Source: Puniceicoccales bacterium
GTDB lineage: Bacteria > Verrucomicrobiota > Verrucomicrobiia > Opitutales > UBA953
DNA: 10,309 nucleotides
Assembly: GCA_031289285.1 (NCBI GenBank)
Contig: JAITPT010000178.1
Span: forward strand, 1-10,309
Reading direction: 5' to 3'
A program made the position numbers and the translations under genes. Below are positions 1 through 5,657 of this stretch, piece by piece (the first letter of the stretch is position 1; the number at the start of each line of letters is the position of its first letter). The notes beneath the pieces were generated by a model, which was not told where the DNA came from, did not search any database, and was given only the letters and a program-made list of their open reading frames with translations.

Positions 1-360
1 GGTTTCACCGTTAAAAATCTGTCAGATGAAGAAATGCTCTCGGGCTACCGCGTAGCATTGTTCGGAAAAGGTGCGGGGATGAAACGGGGCGACAGCACGG
101 CGGCTCGCATCAGCGATGCTGCACTGCGACGCGTGGAGGCGGAAGGCGGACAATTGCCAGAGACGGAACCGCCGTTGGGCCAGAGCCGAGTCGGGCAATT
201 CACCCGTGGCTTGGTTCTTGGCGACAAAAAATTTGTTGATGAGCATTTGGCGAAATATCGCAAAGAGACAGGCAACCGTTTGCAAAGTGGTTTTCGCCCC
301 TTTGGCAAATCCTCCGGCACGGACTCCGACCTCTACACGATGCGCGGCACCAAAAACTAA
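1..360 (+). CDS. REP-associated Y1 transposase (RAYT / IS200-like), C-terminal part only
   Basis: The frame is open from the first base of the window and ends at TAA 358-360, leaving 119 residues of a protein whose N-terminus lies outside. The segment RVGQFTRGLVLGDKKFVDE, followed by a basic stretch with RPFG and a final DLYTMRG, matches the C-terminal tail I associate with REP-associated tyrosine transposases (Y1_Tnp superfamily), where a similar 'R-x-F-T-x-G-x-x-x-G-x-x-x-F-V-E' block follows the catalytic domain. In the family the catalytic HUH and Tyr residues lie further upstream, so activity cannot be judged here. RAYTs are single-copy chromosomal nucleases linked to the spread of short palindromic repeats. 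The many short repeats in this window, one of them 268 bp downstream, fit that role. The family call rests on the tail alone. Confidence 0.65.
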   Translation, partial: GFTVKNLSDEEMLSGYRVALFGKGAGMKRGDSTAARISDAALRRVEAEGGQLPETEPPLGQSRVGQFTRGLVLGDKKFVDEHLAKYRKETGNRLQSGFRPFGKSSGTDSDLYTMRGTKN

Positions 361-412
361 ACCCCCAAAGCAAATCGGCACACTCGCCCGCCAGCACACT
401 CGCCGCCAACCT

Positions 413-610
413 GCTCGGCACGGGCGTTTGATGAGCTTCCGGACAACAGCGAAACGCAGGATTTGCTCCATCTTCTCAAACTTGACGAGGGCAATTTCGC
501 CCTCGCCGCCTTTCGCCAATCCAAGAGCAGCGGCAGCACGTTTTTCGGTGGCCTCCACCGCACCCAAATCAATGTCGTCGGTGCCCATTGCCGCCTCGGG
601 GAGTATCGAG
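413..610 (-). pseudogene. Diverged partial duplicate of the 3' end of atpC
   Basis: This segment aligns without gaps to 691-888, the last ~65 codons of the neighbouring intact atpC, at a constant offset of 278 bp. I count about 27 mismatches in 198 bp (~86% identity). Read on the minus strand it still encodes the epsilon C-terminal helical region (DDIDLGAVEA-EKRAAAAL, FEKMEQILRF, KLIKRP) with about 13 amino-acid changes. The atpC stop codon TGA has become CGA (415-417), so the frame runs on past the end of homology. There is no counterpart of the N-terminal beta-sandwich domain. The frame can be read from an ATG at 685-687, so a chimeric product containing only the epsilon C-terminal domain is formally possible, but no ribosome-binding site is apparent. 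Most likely it is a decaying fragment left by a local duplication next to the transposase. Confidence 0.85.
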
Positions 611-627
611 TCACAAAGGGGAGTCGC

Positions 628-649
628 AAAAAGGGACAGACACTTTTTT
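628..649. repeat. Dispersed A-tract/T-tract motif, copy 1
   Basis: Core AAAAGGGACAGACACTTTT, flanked by extra A and T. The ends are complementary (AAAAAG/CTTTTT), so a weak A-T hairpin is possible. The same motif recurs at 4982-5003, 5017-5038 and 5167-5186, and a shortened form lies at 5641-5657. This copy sits between the atpC fragment and intact atpC, downstream of the transposase gene. Confidence 0.8.
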
Positions 650-672
650 ATTTGTAAATAATCTACCAAGTT

Positions 673-694
673 AAAAAAGAGTGCCAAGCCGCTC
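673..694 (-). terminator. Possible weak terminator after atpC
   Basis: On the minus strand, the atpC stop codon leads into GAGCG-loop-CACTC, a 5-bp stem with one mismatch, followed directly by six T. The stem is short and imperfect, so this is only a candidate. Confidence 0.3.
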
Positions 695-1109
695 AGCGCG
701 GGCGTTTGATGAGCTTTTGGACAGCGGCGAAACGCAAGATTTGCTCCATCTTCTCAAACTCAGCGGGGTCAATCTCGCCCTTGCCGCCTTTAGCCAATTC
801 AAGAGCAGCGGCGGCACGTTTTTCCGCCGCCTCCACCGCGCCCAAATCTATATCGTCGGTGTCTATCGCCGCCTCGGTGAGTATCGAGACGGTGTCGCCC
901 AAAATGCGGGCGAAGCCTTTGTCTATAACAAGATTTTCAACCTTGTCCCCGAACGTAACAACCACCTCGCCGGGGACGAGCAGGGTGGTCAGCGGGATGT
1001 GGCCGGGCAAGATGTCCACCTGCCCGCTTTGCGTGGGTAGGACGACGCTGTCGGCGGCGCTGGTGAATACTTTGCGCGCGGGCGTCACGATGTCTATGGT
1101 CAACGGCAT
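693..1109 (-). CDS. atpC: F1Fo ATP synthase subunit epsilon
   Basis: The product is 138 residues, the usual length for bacterial epsilon. It is the central-stalk subunit that couples F1 rotation to the c-ring and whose C-terminal helices can inhibit ATP hydrolysis. The N-terminal beta-sandwich is recognisable from MPLTIDIVTPARKVF, then VVLPTQSGQVDILPGHIPL, then VVTFGDKVENLVIDKGFARI. The C-terminal half is the alanine- and glutamate-rich helical hairpin (AVEAAEKRAAAALELAKGG). The start ATG (1107-1109) lies 6 nt downstream of the atpD stop codon, so the two genes are cotranscribed. No strong Shine-Dalgarno is visible, and translational coupling to atpD is likely. The last ~65 codons have a diverged duplicate at 413-610. 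The family assignment is secure. Confidence 0.95.
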   Translation of the reverse strand: MPLTIDIVTPARKVFTSAADSVVLPTQSGQVDILPGHIPLTTLLVPGEVVVTFGDKVENLVIDKGFARILGDTVSILTEAAIDTDDIDLGAVEAAEKRAAAALELAKGGKGEIDPAEFEKMEQILRFAAVQKLIKRPR

Positions 1110-1115
1110 GGCGGG

Positions 1116-2594
1116 TTATTTTGTTTTTGCGGAGGCGAGGACTTCGTCAACGCCGCCTCGCATGTAGAAGTCGTTTTCGTTCACGTTGTCGAGTTCGCCC
1201 GCGAGGAGCATTGCGAAGCCGCGAACGGTGTCTTTGACGGGAACGTATTTGCCCTCGACGCCCGTGAACACCTCCGCGACGTGGAAGGGTTGCGACAAAA
1301 ACTTCTGGATTTTTCGCGCACGGAACACCGTCAATTTGTCCTCCGGCGAAAGCTCGTCGAGGCCCAGAATTGCGATGATGTCCTGCAAATCTTTGTAGCG
1401 TTGCAAAACCTGCTGCACACCGCGAGCAACTCGGAAATGCTCGACGCCGACGATGTCCGCAGTCAACGCCGCCGAGGTCGAGGCGAGCGGGTCCACCGCC
1501 GGATAAATCCCCAGCTCAGCGATGCGTCGCTCGAGCACGACCGTCGAGTCGAGGTGCGCGAACGTGTTGGCGGGCGCGGGGTCGGTGAGGTCGTCGGCGG
1601 GCACATAGACCGCCTGAAACGAGGTGATGGACCCCTTGCGCGTCGAGGTGATGCGCTCCTGCAAATTGCCCATTTCGGCGGCGAGCGTGGGCTGGTAACC
1701 GACCGCCGAGGGCGGGCGTCCCAGCAACGCGGACACCTCAGAACCGGCCTGCGAAAAGCGGAAAATGTTGTCTATGAAAAGCAGCACGTCCTGATTTTTT
1801 TCGTCGCGAAAATACTCCGCCATCGCCAGCCCCGATAGTGCCACGCGCATACGCGCACCCGGCGGCTCGTTCATCTGCCCATAGACGAGCGCGACCTTCG
1901 AGTTGGCGAGATTTTTTTGGTCAATGACGCCGGACTCCGACATCTCGCGGTAGAGGTCGTTGCCCTCGCGCGAGCGTTCGCCGACGCCCGCAAACACCGA
2001 GTAGCCGCCGTGCGCCTTGGCGATGTTGTTAATAAGCTCCATGATGACGACCGTCTTGCCGACGCCCGCGCCGCCGAACGCGCCCACCTTGCCCCCTTTC
2101 ACAAACGGGCAGATGAGGTCTATAACTTTGATACCCGTCTCGAGCACCTCGGCGGAGGTGGACTGCTCGGCAAGCGACGGCGGAAGGCGGTGTATCGGGT
2201 AACGCTTCGCGGCGGCGACTGGCCCGCGGTTGTCAACAGGTTCGCCAGTGACGTTGAAGATGCGCCCCAGAACGCCCTCGCCGACGGGGACGCTGATGGG
2301 CGCGCCCGTGTCGGCGACGGCCTGCCCGCGCACAAGCCCCTCCGAAGACGCCATCGCGATGGCGCGCACGACGCCCTCGCCGAGGTGTTGCTGGACTTCG
2401 AGAGTGAGGCGGACACCGGAGTTACCGGAGCCATCGGAGCCGCCGATGTCGGCAGTGAGCGCGTTGTAGATGCCGGGGATTTTGTCCTCTGCGAATTTGA
2501 CGTCCACGACAGCGCCGAGGATTTGCGTGATAATCCCTGCGCCAACGGCGGGCGCAGCGGCGGCGTTTTCGTGCTGGGTTTGTGTGCTGAGCAT
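1116..2594 (-). CDS. atpD: F1Fo ATP synthase subunit beta (catalytic)
   Basis: Catalytic subunit of F1, making ATP from ADP and phosphate at the cytoplasmic face of the inner membrane. From the ATG at 2592-2594 the protein is 492 residues. The P-loop GGAGVGKT is at about 174-181, the catalytic glutamate lies in GVGERSREGND (about E206), and the Walker B strand is LLFIDNIFRFSQAGSEVSALLGR. The alpha/beta signature PAVDPLASTS and the ARKIQKFLSQPFHVAEVFTG region are also present. All key residues are intact. An alternative GTG start at 2634-2636 would add 14 residues. I prefer the ATG because conserved sequence only begins at about residue 20, although neither start has a clear Shine-Dalgarno. 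The gene is first in its unit with atpC behind it; atpG, the usual upstream neighbour, is absent and a divergent ilvE takes its place. Confidence 0.96.
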   Translation of the reverse strand: MLSTQTQHENAAAAPAVGAGIITQILGAVVDVKFAEDKIPGIYNALTADIGGSDGSGNSGVRLTLEVQQHLGEGVVRAIAMASSEGLVRGQAVADTGAPISVPVGEGVLGRIFNVTGEPVDNRGPVAAAKRYPIHRLPPSLAEQSTSAEVLETGIKVIDLICPFVKGGKVGAFGGAGVGKTVVIMELINNIAKAHGGYSVFAGVGERSREGNDLYREMSESGVIDQKNLANSKVALVYGQMNEPPGARMRVALSGLAMAEYFRDEKNQDVLLFIDNIFRFSQAGSEVSALLGRPPSAVGYQPTLAAEMGNLQERITSTRKGSITSFQAVYVPADDLTDPAPANTFAHLDSTVVLERRIAELGIYPAVDPLASTSAALTADIVGVEHFRVARGVQQVLQRYKDLQDIIAILGLDELSPEDKLTVFRARKIQKFLSQPFHVAEVFTGVEGKYVPVKDTVRGFAMLLAGELDNVNENDFYMRGGVDEVLASAKTK

Positions 2595-2733
2595 AGTTTG
2601 TTCTTGCGTGCGGGTTGGCGTCTTCGGTTGGCGCACCCGTCATCAAACCCCAAAGGGCGCGGCGGGAAAAGGGAAAAACGGCGACGAGTTTTTTCTTTTC
2701 CGCACGGCGGCGTTTTGGCAACATGGCGGCAGC
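2595..2733. promoter_or_regulatory. Divergent intergenic region between atpD and ilvE
   Basis: About 140 bp must hold the promoters of both the atpDC unit and ilvE because the genes point away from each other. It contains a purine-rich run (GGGAAAAGGGAAAAACGG near 2664-2681) followed by a pyrimidine run (TTTTTTCTTTTCC). I see no convincing -35/-10 pair and no ribosome-binding site ahead of either start. Confidence 0.5.
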
Positions 2734-3600
2734 ATGGAAGTTTACATCAACGGGAAGTTTTACCCCAAGGCGGACGCTAAAATTTCTGTCTTCGACCACG
2801 GTCTCCTCTACGGCGACGGCGTGTTTGAGGGCATCCGCGTCTATGACAACTGCGTTTTCAAGCTCGAAGAGCACCTTGAGCGCCTCGAATACTCCGCCAA
2901 AGGCATCGCCCTCGAGCTGCCTTGGAGCCGCGCCGAACTCGCGACGGCGACCGCCGAGGCTTGCCGCCGCAACAAAATCGCCAACGGCTACATCCGCCTC
3001 ATCGTCACACGCGGCGAAGGCGACCTCGGCCTCAGCCCGCGTAATTGCAAAGCGCCGACGCTCATCATCATCGCCGACGCCATCAAACTCTACCCCGACG
3101 AGTTTTACAAAACAGGCATCAAGCTCGTCACCGTGCCCACGCGCCGCGTAAACCCTGCCGCGTTGCCGCCGATGATAAAGTCGCTGAATTACCTCAACAA
3201 CATCCTCGCGAAAATCGAGGCACTCAACCTCGGTTACCACGAGTGCCTGATGTTGAATGACCAAGGCTACGTAGCGGAATGTTCGGGCGACAACCTCTTC
3301 CTCGTGCATCGCGGGAAACTCTTCACGCCGCCCGCAGCGTCGGGCGCGTTGCGGGGGATCACGCGGCAAGCAGTCGTAGAAATCGCCGCGCAACTCGGCG
3401 TCGCGCTCTCCGAGGAAAACCTCACACGCTACGATGTCTTCATCGCTGACGAGGCGTTTCTGACGGGTTCGGCGGCGGAGGTGGTGCCAGTTATTGAGGT
3501 TGACGGACGCAAAATCGGCGACGGCAAACCCGGGGCACTCACGGGACGTGTGTTGGAAGTTTTCCGCGAAAAAGTTTCGCGCGACGGTTTGAAACTCTGA
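2734..3600 (+). CDS. ilvE: Branched-chain-amino-acid aminotransferase (class IV PLP enzyme)
   Basis: A 288-residue enzyme of fold-type IV, expected to exchange amino groups between glutamate and the 2-oxo acids of leucine, isoleucine and valine in the cytoplasm. The N-terminus MEVYINGKFYPKADAKISV and the block YGDGVFEGIRVY (about 26-37) are typical. The PLP lysine is K149 in MIKSLNYLNN, and E182 in AECSGDNLFLV fits the class IV signature. LRGITR (206-211) and FLTGSAAEVVPV (242-253) fit the phosphate- and substrate-binding loops. The GSAAEV motif and YGDGVFEG favour BCAT over D-amino-acid transaminase or aminodeoxychorismate lyase. The frame is open upstream to 2470, but that part overlaps atpD on the other strand, and similarity starts at the ATG 2734-2736. 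The gene converges on ruvC across a 57-bp gap with no obvious terminator hairpin. Confidence 0.92.
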   Translation: MEVYINGKFYPKADAKISVFDHGLLYGDGVFEGIRVYDNCVFKLEEHLERLEYSAKGIALELPWSRAELATATAEACRRNKIANGYIRLIVTRGEGDLGLSPRNCKAPTLIIIADAIKLYPDEFYKTGIKLVTVPTRRVNPAALPPMIKSLNYLNNILAKIEALNLGYHECLMLNDQGYVAECSGDNLFLVHRGKLFTPPAASGALRGITRQAVVEIAAQLGVALSEENLTRYDVFIADEAFLTGSAAEVVPVIEVDGRKIGDGKPGALTGRVLEVFREKVSRDGLKL

Positions 3601-3657
3601 GCGCAGATGCCATAACAGCTTCCGCAAGACGACCCGACTCAACTGCCGTTTTTAGGT

Positions 3658-4269
3658 TTAACCGCGCCAAGTGTAGGCGTGGCAAAAGGCGACGGCGGCG
3701 GCGTCCGCCTCGTCAAACGCCAGCGTTTCCACCAAGCCCAGCAAACGGCTGACCATGCCGGAAACCTGCGGTTTGGCGGCGCGCCCGAAACCGACGACTG
3801 CCTGTTTCACGCGCAACGGCGGATACTCGAAAACGGGGCGTTGCAACACGGCGGCGGCGGCGATTGCCGCGCCACGCGCCGCGCCGAGAATTTGGGCAGT
3901 CTGGAAGTTTTGCACGTAGATTGTCTGTTCCAGCGCGACATGCCGCACCGGCCAGTCCTCAATGTAGTCGGACACCGCCTTGTAGATTTCGCCGAGACAT
4001 TCCGGCATGGAGAGTTTGGGGCCAAGGCGAAGTGTGCGACTGGCACAGAGCTTCGGTTCGCCGCGCTCAAACATCACCACCGACAAACCCGTGCCGCGCA
4101 AGCTCGGGTCAATGCCAAGAATATGCCCTGTGTAGGGTTCGCGCACGAGCGCAGCGGTCTCCTTCTGCGGGGAGCCAATTGTGCCATTGAGAAGTTTCTC
4201 CGCCCAAAGTGAACGGGCGTTTTTACGTGCCATGTCCATAGATTTGCCGCAAATCGCCTCCTTTGCCAT
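3658..4269 (-). CDS. ruvC: Crossover junction endodeoxyribonuclease RuvC
   Basis: Holliday-junction resolvase that nicks four-way junctions, normally together with RuvAB. From the first ATG it is 203 residues. The RNase-H-like core begins at ILGIDPSLRGTG with the first acidic residue D54, followed by E114 in ALEQTIYVQNFQTAQ. The C-terminal pair D186 and D189 lies in FDEADAAAVAFCHAY, completing a D-E-D-D tetrad. EYPPLRVKQAVVGFGRAAK corresponds to the DNA-contacting segment. E. coli RuvC is 173 residues with its first Asp at position 7, so this protein has an unusual N-terminal extension of 30-47 residues rich in basic residues. The start is uncertain: ATG codons at 4267-4269, 4237-4239 and 4231-4233 are all in frame, and a perfect AGGAGG (4257-4262) favours one of the later two. 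No ruvA or ruvB is adjacent. Confidence 0.92.
   Translation of the reverse strand: MAKEAICGKSMDMARKNARSLWAEKLLNGTIGSPQKETAALVREPYTGHILGIDPSLRGTGLSVVMFERGEPKLCASRTLRLGPKLSMPECLGEIYKAVSDYIEDWPVRHVALEQTIYVQNFQTAQILGAARGAAIAAAAVLQRPVFEYPPLRVKQAVVGFGRAAKPQVSGMVSRLLGLVETLAFDEADAAAVAFCHAYTWRG
4241..4255 (-). promoter_or_regulatory. Palindrome between an AGGAGG and an internal ruvC ATG
   Basis: GATTTGC-x-GCAAATC is a perfect 7-bp inverted repeat. It sits between AGGAGG (4257-4262, minus strand) and the in-frame ATG at 4237-4239, which are 17 nt apart, longer than usual spacing. If the RNA folds here, the Shine-Dalgarno would be brought close to the ATG. It could equally be a protein-binding site, or chance within coding sequence if the first ATG is the start. 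Confidence 0.4.
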
Positions 4270-4272
4270 AAA

Positions 4273-4296
4273 AAAATTGGAAAATCACCCAATTTT
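4273..4296. repeat. Inverted repeat just upstream of ruvC
   Basis: AAAATTGG (4273-4280) and CCAATTTT (4289-4296) form a perfect 8-bp inverted repeat with an 8-nt centre, ending 3 bp before the first possible ruvC start codon. It may be an operator or a leader hairpin for ruvC. Confidence 0.5.
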
Positions 4297-4352
4297 CGGC
4301 GGCAGCGGCACTGGCGGCAAAAATAATTAACCAGACTACTTCTTCTGTTGAC

Positions 4353-4421
4353 ATGGCTAATAATCCGGCACCGAACGGCGAGGATTTACACGCGACACAG
4401 GGGAAATATGGCGTCTCGTAA
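4353..4421 (+). CDS. Putative 22-aa small protein, array copy 1
   Basis: ATG to TAA, 22 residues, beginning MANNPAPNGE and ending DLHATQGKYGVS. It is hydrophilic, with no membrane segment, no cysteine and no signal peptide. No Shine-Dalgarno lies upstream, but few genes in this window have one. The case for it being a gene is comparative. Copy 2 has exactly the same product although three codons differ (GCT/GCC, GAT/GAC, CAC/CAT), all at third positions. I do not recognise the family. It could be a signalling or precursor peptide, a regulatory leader peptide, or a chance frame inside a repeat that works as DNA or RNA. Confidence 0.45.
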   Translation: MANNPAPNGEDLHATQGKYGVS

Positions 4422-4515
4422 GCATACCCCCTCACCATTGCATTTTTTGGGGCGACAAGGGGGGAACGGGAAAATCGGAAAAATTAACCAGACTACTTCT
4501 TCTGTTGACATTGAC

Positions 4516-4584
4516 ATGGCCAATAATCCGGCACCGAACGGCGAGGACTTACATGCGACACAGGGGAAATATGGCGTCTCGTAA
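4516..4584 (+). CDS. Putative 22-aa small protein, array copy 2
   Basis: Identical in amino-acid sequence to the product at 4353-4421 despite three nucleotide differences. The leader carries a 6-bp duplication directly ahead of the ATG (GACATTGACATGG), which shifts the spacing but leaves start and stop intact. Function unknown. Confidence 0.45.
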   Translation: MANNPAPNGEDLHATQGKYGVS

Positions 4585-4670
4585 GCATACCCACTCACCA
4601 TTGCGTTTTTGAGGCGACAAGGGGGAACGGGAAAATCGGAAAAATTAACCAGACTACTTCTTCTATTGAC

Positions 4671-4739
4671 ATGGCTAATCATCCGGCAACGAGCGGCAAG
4701 GACTTACATGCGACACAGGGGAAATATGGTGTTTCGTAA
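4671..4739 (+). CDS. Putative 22-aa small protein, array copy 3 (diverged)
   Basis: Same length, start and stop as the other two. Four substitutions in the N-terminal half (N4H, P7T, N8S, E10K) change the protein. In the last 12 codons there are four nucleotide differences from copy 1 (GAT/GAC, CAC/CAT, GGC/GGT, GTC/GTT) and none changes the product, so DLHATQGKYGVS is kept. This pattern suggests that the C-terminal half is the selected part, although the sample is tiny. Function unknown. Confidence 0.42.
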   Translation: MANHPATSGKDLHATQGKYGVS

Positions 4740-4901
4740 GCATAGCCATTCACCATTGCGTTTTTTCAGGCAAAAACAGGAAGTGTGGCATTTTTCATCA
4801 ATATTCGGACACTTTTTGTCTCAAAAAAACCCTAGGCGGTTGCCAAACTGGGCTACAGCACTGGGAACGCGGCGTCTCGTCGGCTGCTGCCGTCGCATCC
4901 T

Positions 4902-5003
4902 AACCCCCGTTGGGGTTGTTATGCCGCCATTTGTCACCTGCCGCCTTTCCAAACATTTTCGTTATGGGATGGCTGCTTATCAAAAAAGGGACAGACACTT
5001 TTT
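4902..5003 (+). repeat. ~100-bp direct repeat, copy A
   Basis: Begins with AACCCC-CGTT-GGGGTT, a 6-bp stem with a 4-nt loop. It continues through a block centred on TTGTCACCTGCCGCC (4931) and CATTTTCGTTATGGGATG, and ends in the A-tract/T-tract motif (4982-5003). Copy B follows 185 bp later. Confidence 0.85.
4982..5003. repeat. A-tract/T-tract motif, copy 2
   Basis: Core AAAAGGGACAGACACTTTT; forms the 3' end of direct repeat copy A. Confidence 0.8.
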
Positions 5004-5016
5004 GTTTTCATTCTTC

Positions 5017-5038
5017 AAAAAGGGACAGACACTTTTTT
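5017..5038. repeat. A-tract/T-tract motif, copy 3
   Basis: Same core as copy 2 and only 13 bp after it, so the motif occurs here as a close tandem pair. Confidence 0.8.
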
Positions 5039-5086
5039 CACTTTTCGCACTTTTTCGCTTTTACCAACCTTGAGGCTCTGTCGGGC

Positions 5087-5186
5087 AACCCTCGTTGGGG
5101 TTGTGATGCCACCACTTGTCACCTGCCGCCTTTCCAAACATTTTCGTTATGGGATGATTGAGTATCAAAAAGGGACAGACACTTTT
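5087..5186 (+). repeat. ~100-bp direct repeat, copy B
   Basis: Matches copy A over AACCCT-CGTT-GGGGTT, TTGTCACCTGCCGCC (5116) and CATTTTCGTTATGGGATG, up to and including an A-tract/T-tract motif. The C-to-T change in the left hairpin arm leaves a G-U pair in RNA, so the hairpin is still possible. Confidence 0.85.
5167..5186. repeat. A-tract/T-tract motif, copy 4
   Basis: Core AAAAGGGACAGACACTTTT with a shorter T tract; forms the 3' end of direct repeat copy B. Confidence 0.8.
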
Positions 5187-5322
5187 CCGCTTCTTTGTCG
5201 CTTTTTCCGCTCGATAGGCGGTGCTGTGTCGGCCCCACGGGATTTTGTGAAAAGGGAGCGTTTTTCACGGAGTCGAAACCCTATACCGTTCAAGTAGTGT
5301 TAAAAACACGAAGGGGATTTCT

Positions 5323-5372
5323 GAAACCGCATGTGCCTCGTAGCACCATCGTAGTGCCAACGGCGCGGTTTC
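5323..5372. repeat. Inverted-repeat element
   Basis: GAAACCGC (5323-5330) pairs with GCGGTTTC (5365-5372) across 34 nt. The interior carries two similar direct copies, GTAGCACC and GTAGTGCC. It resembles the short intergenic elements found repeated across some bacterial genomes; copy number here cannot be judged. Confidence 0.55.
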
Positions 5373-5502
5373 ATAATAGCCTATGGCGTAGCCACAAGAA
5401 AATGCCCGCCCTGTCTTTGCGGCCTGAAAGCCCGCCTCAACACGACGGTGCTATGCGACGATGGCGCGAGGCGAGGGGTGGCATTCAGAACGTAGGTTGA
5501 AG

Positions 5503-5517
5503 CGGGCTTACAGCCCG
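5503..5517. repeat. Short GC-rich hairpin
   Basis: CGGGCT-TAC-AGCCCG, a 6-bp stem with a 3-nt loop and no T tract on either side, so it looks more like a dispersed hairpin than a terminator. Confidence 0.55.
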
Positions 5518-5530
5518 AAGGAGGGGGGAG

Positions 5531-5560
5531 CAGGGATGAACAGAGATGAACAGGGATTTG
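5531..5560 (+). repeat. 10-bp tandem repeat, three units
   Basis: CAGGGATGAA, CAGAGATGAA, CAGGGATTTG in direct succession. A possible upstream start codon for the integrase frame (5546) lies inside this repeat, which argues against that start. Confidence 0.7.
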
Positions 5561-5640
5561 TTCGTAAGAGGTTTGTGCTCGGAGAGTTTTGCAGACGGCA
5601 GTTTCGGTTTTTGTAAATGCTTGTTCGTTTTTGTTGTTGC

Positions 5641-5657
5641 AAAAAGAGACACTTTTT
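5641..5657. repeat. Shortened A-tract/T-tract motif before the integrase
   Basis: AAAAAGAGACACTTTTT, followed by GCGACACTTTTT at 5658-5669. It looks like a deleted or degenerate form of the dispersed motif and ends 2 bp before the chosen integrase start codon. Confidence 0.5.

Larger units (their letters stand above)
4326..4772 (+). repeat. Tandem array of three ~160-bp units
   Basis: Units begin with ATTAACCAGACTACTTCTTC at 4326, 4483 and 4644 (periods 157 and 161 bp). The third is truncated at about 4772, where similarity ends after CACCATTGCG and a T run. Within each unit the order is: 28-nt leader ending GTTGAC (ATTGAC in unit 3), ATG, 22 codons, TAA, then GCATA-CC and CACCATTGC-TTTTT. 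Units 1 and 2 end with a GCGACAAGGGG-GAACGGGAAAATCGG linker that leads into the next unit. Unit 2 has a 6-bp duplication (ATTGAC) before its ATG. No terminal inverted repeats are seen, and the period and content do not fit a CRISPR array. Confidence 0.9.

Noticed and set aside
1281..2780. Long plus-strand open frames opposite atpD
   Set aside because: They are antisense to an intact, clearly recognisable atpD, have no known domains and show the arginine-rich composition typical of GC-rich shadow frames.
2422..3642. A 406-codon minus-strand frame opposite ilvE
   Set aside because: It overlaps intact ilvE along its whole length and has no recognisable motif; it reflects strong third-position GC in ilvE.
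3601..3657. Bidirectional terminator between ilvE and ruvC
   Set aside because: The gap has a T5 run but no stem of useful length on either strand.
4347..4356. TTGACA at each array ATG as a -35 promoter box
   Set aside because: No -10-like sequence lies at suitable spacing in any unit; the match comes from the conserved GTTGACATGG around the start codon, and unit 3 reads ATTGACATGG.
4223..4682. Minus-strand frames running through the tandem array (containing STEEVVWLI)
   Set aside because: They exist because the array period is not a multiple of three and stops are rare. Nucleotide differences between copies are not biased to silent positions in these frames, unlike in the plus-strand 22-codon frame.
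4326..4772. CRISPR array
   Set aside because: The units are ~160 bp and similar along their whole length; there are no short repeats separated by unique spacers and no cas genes.
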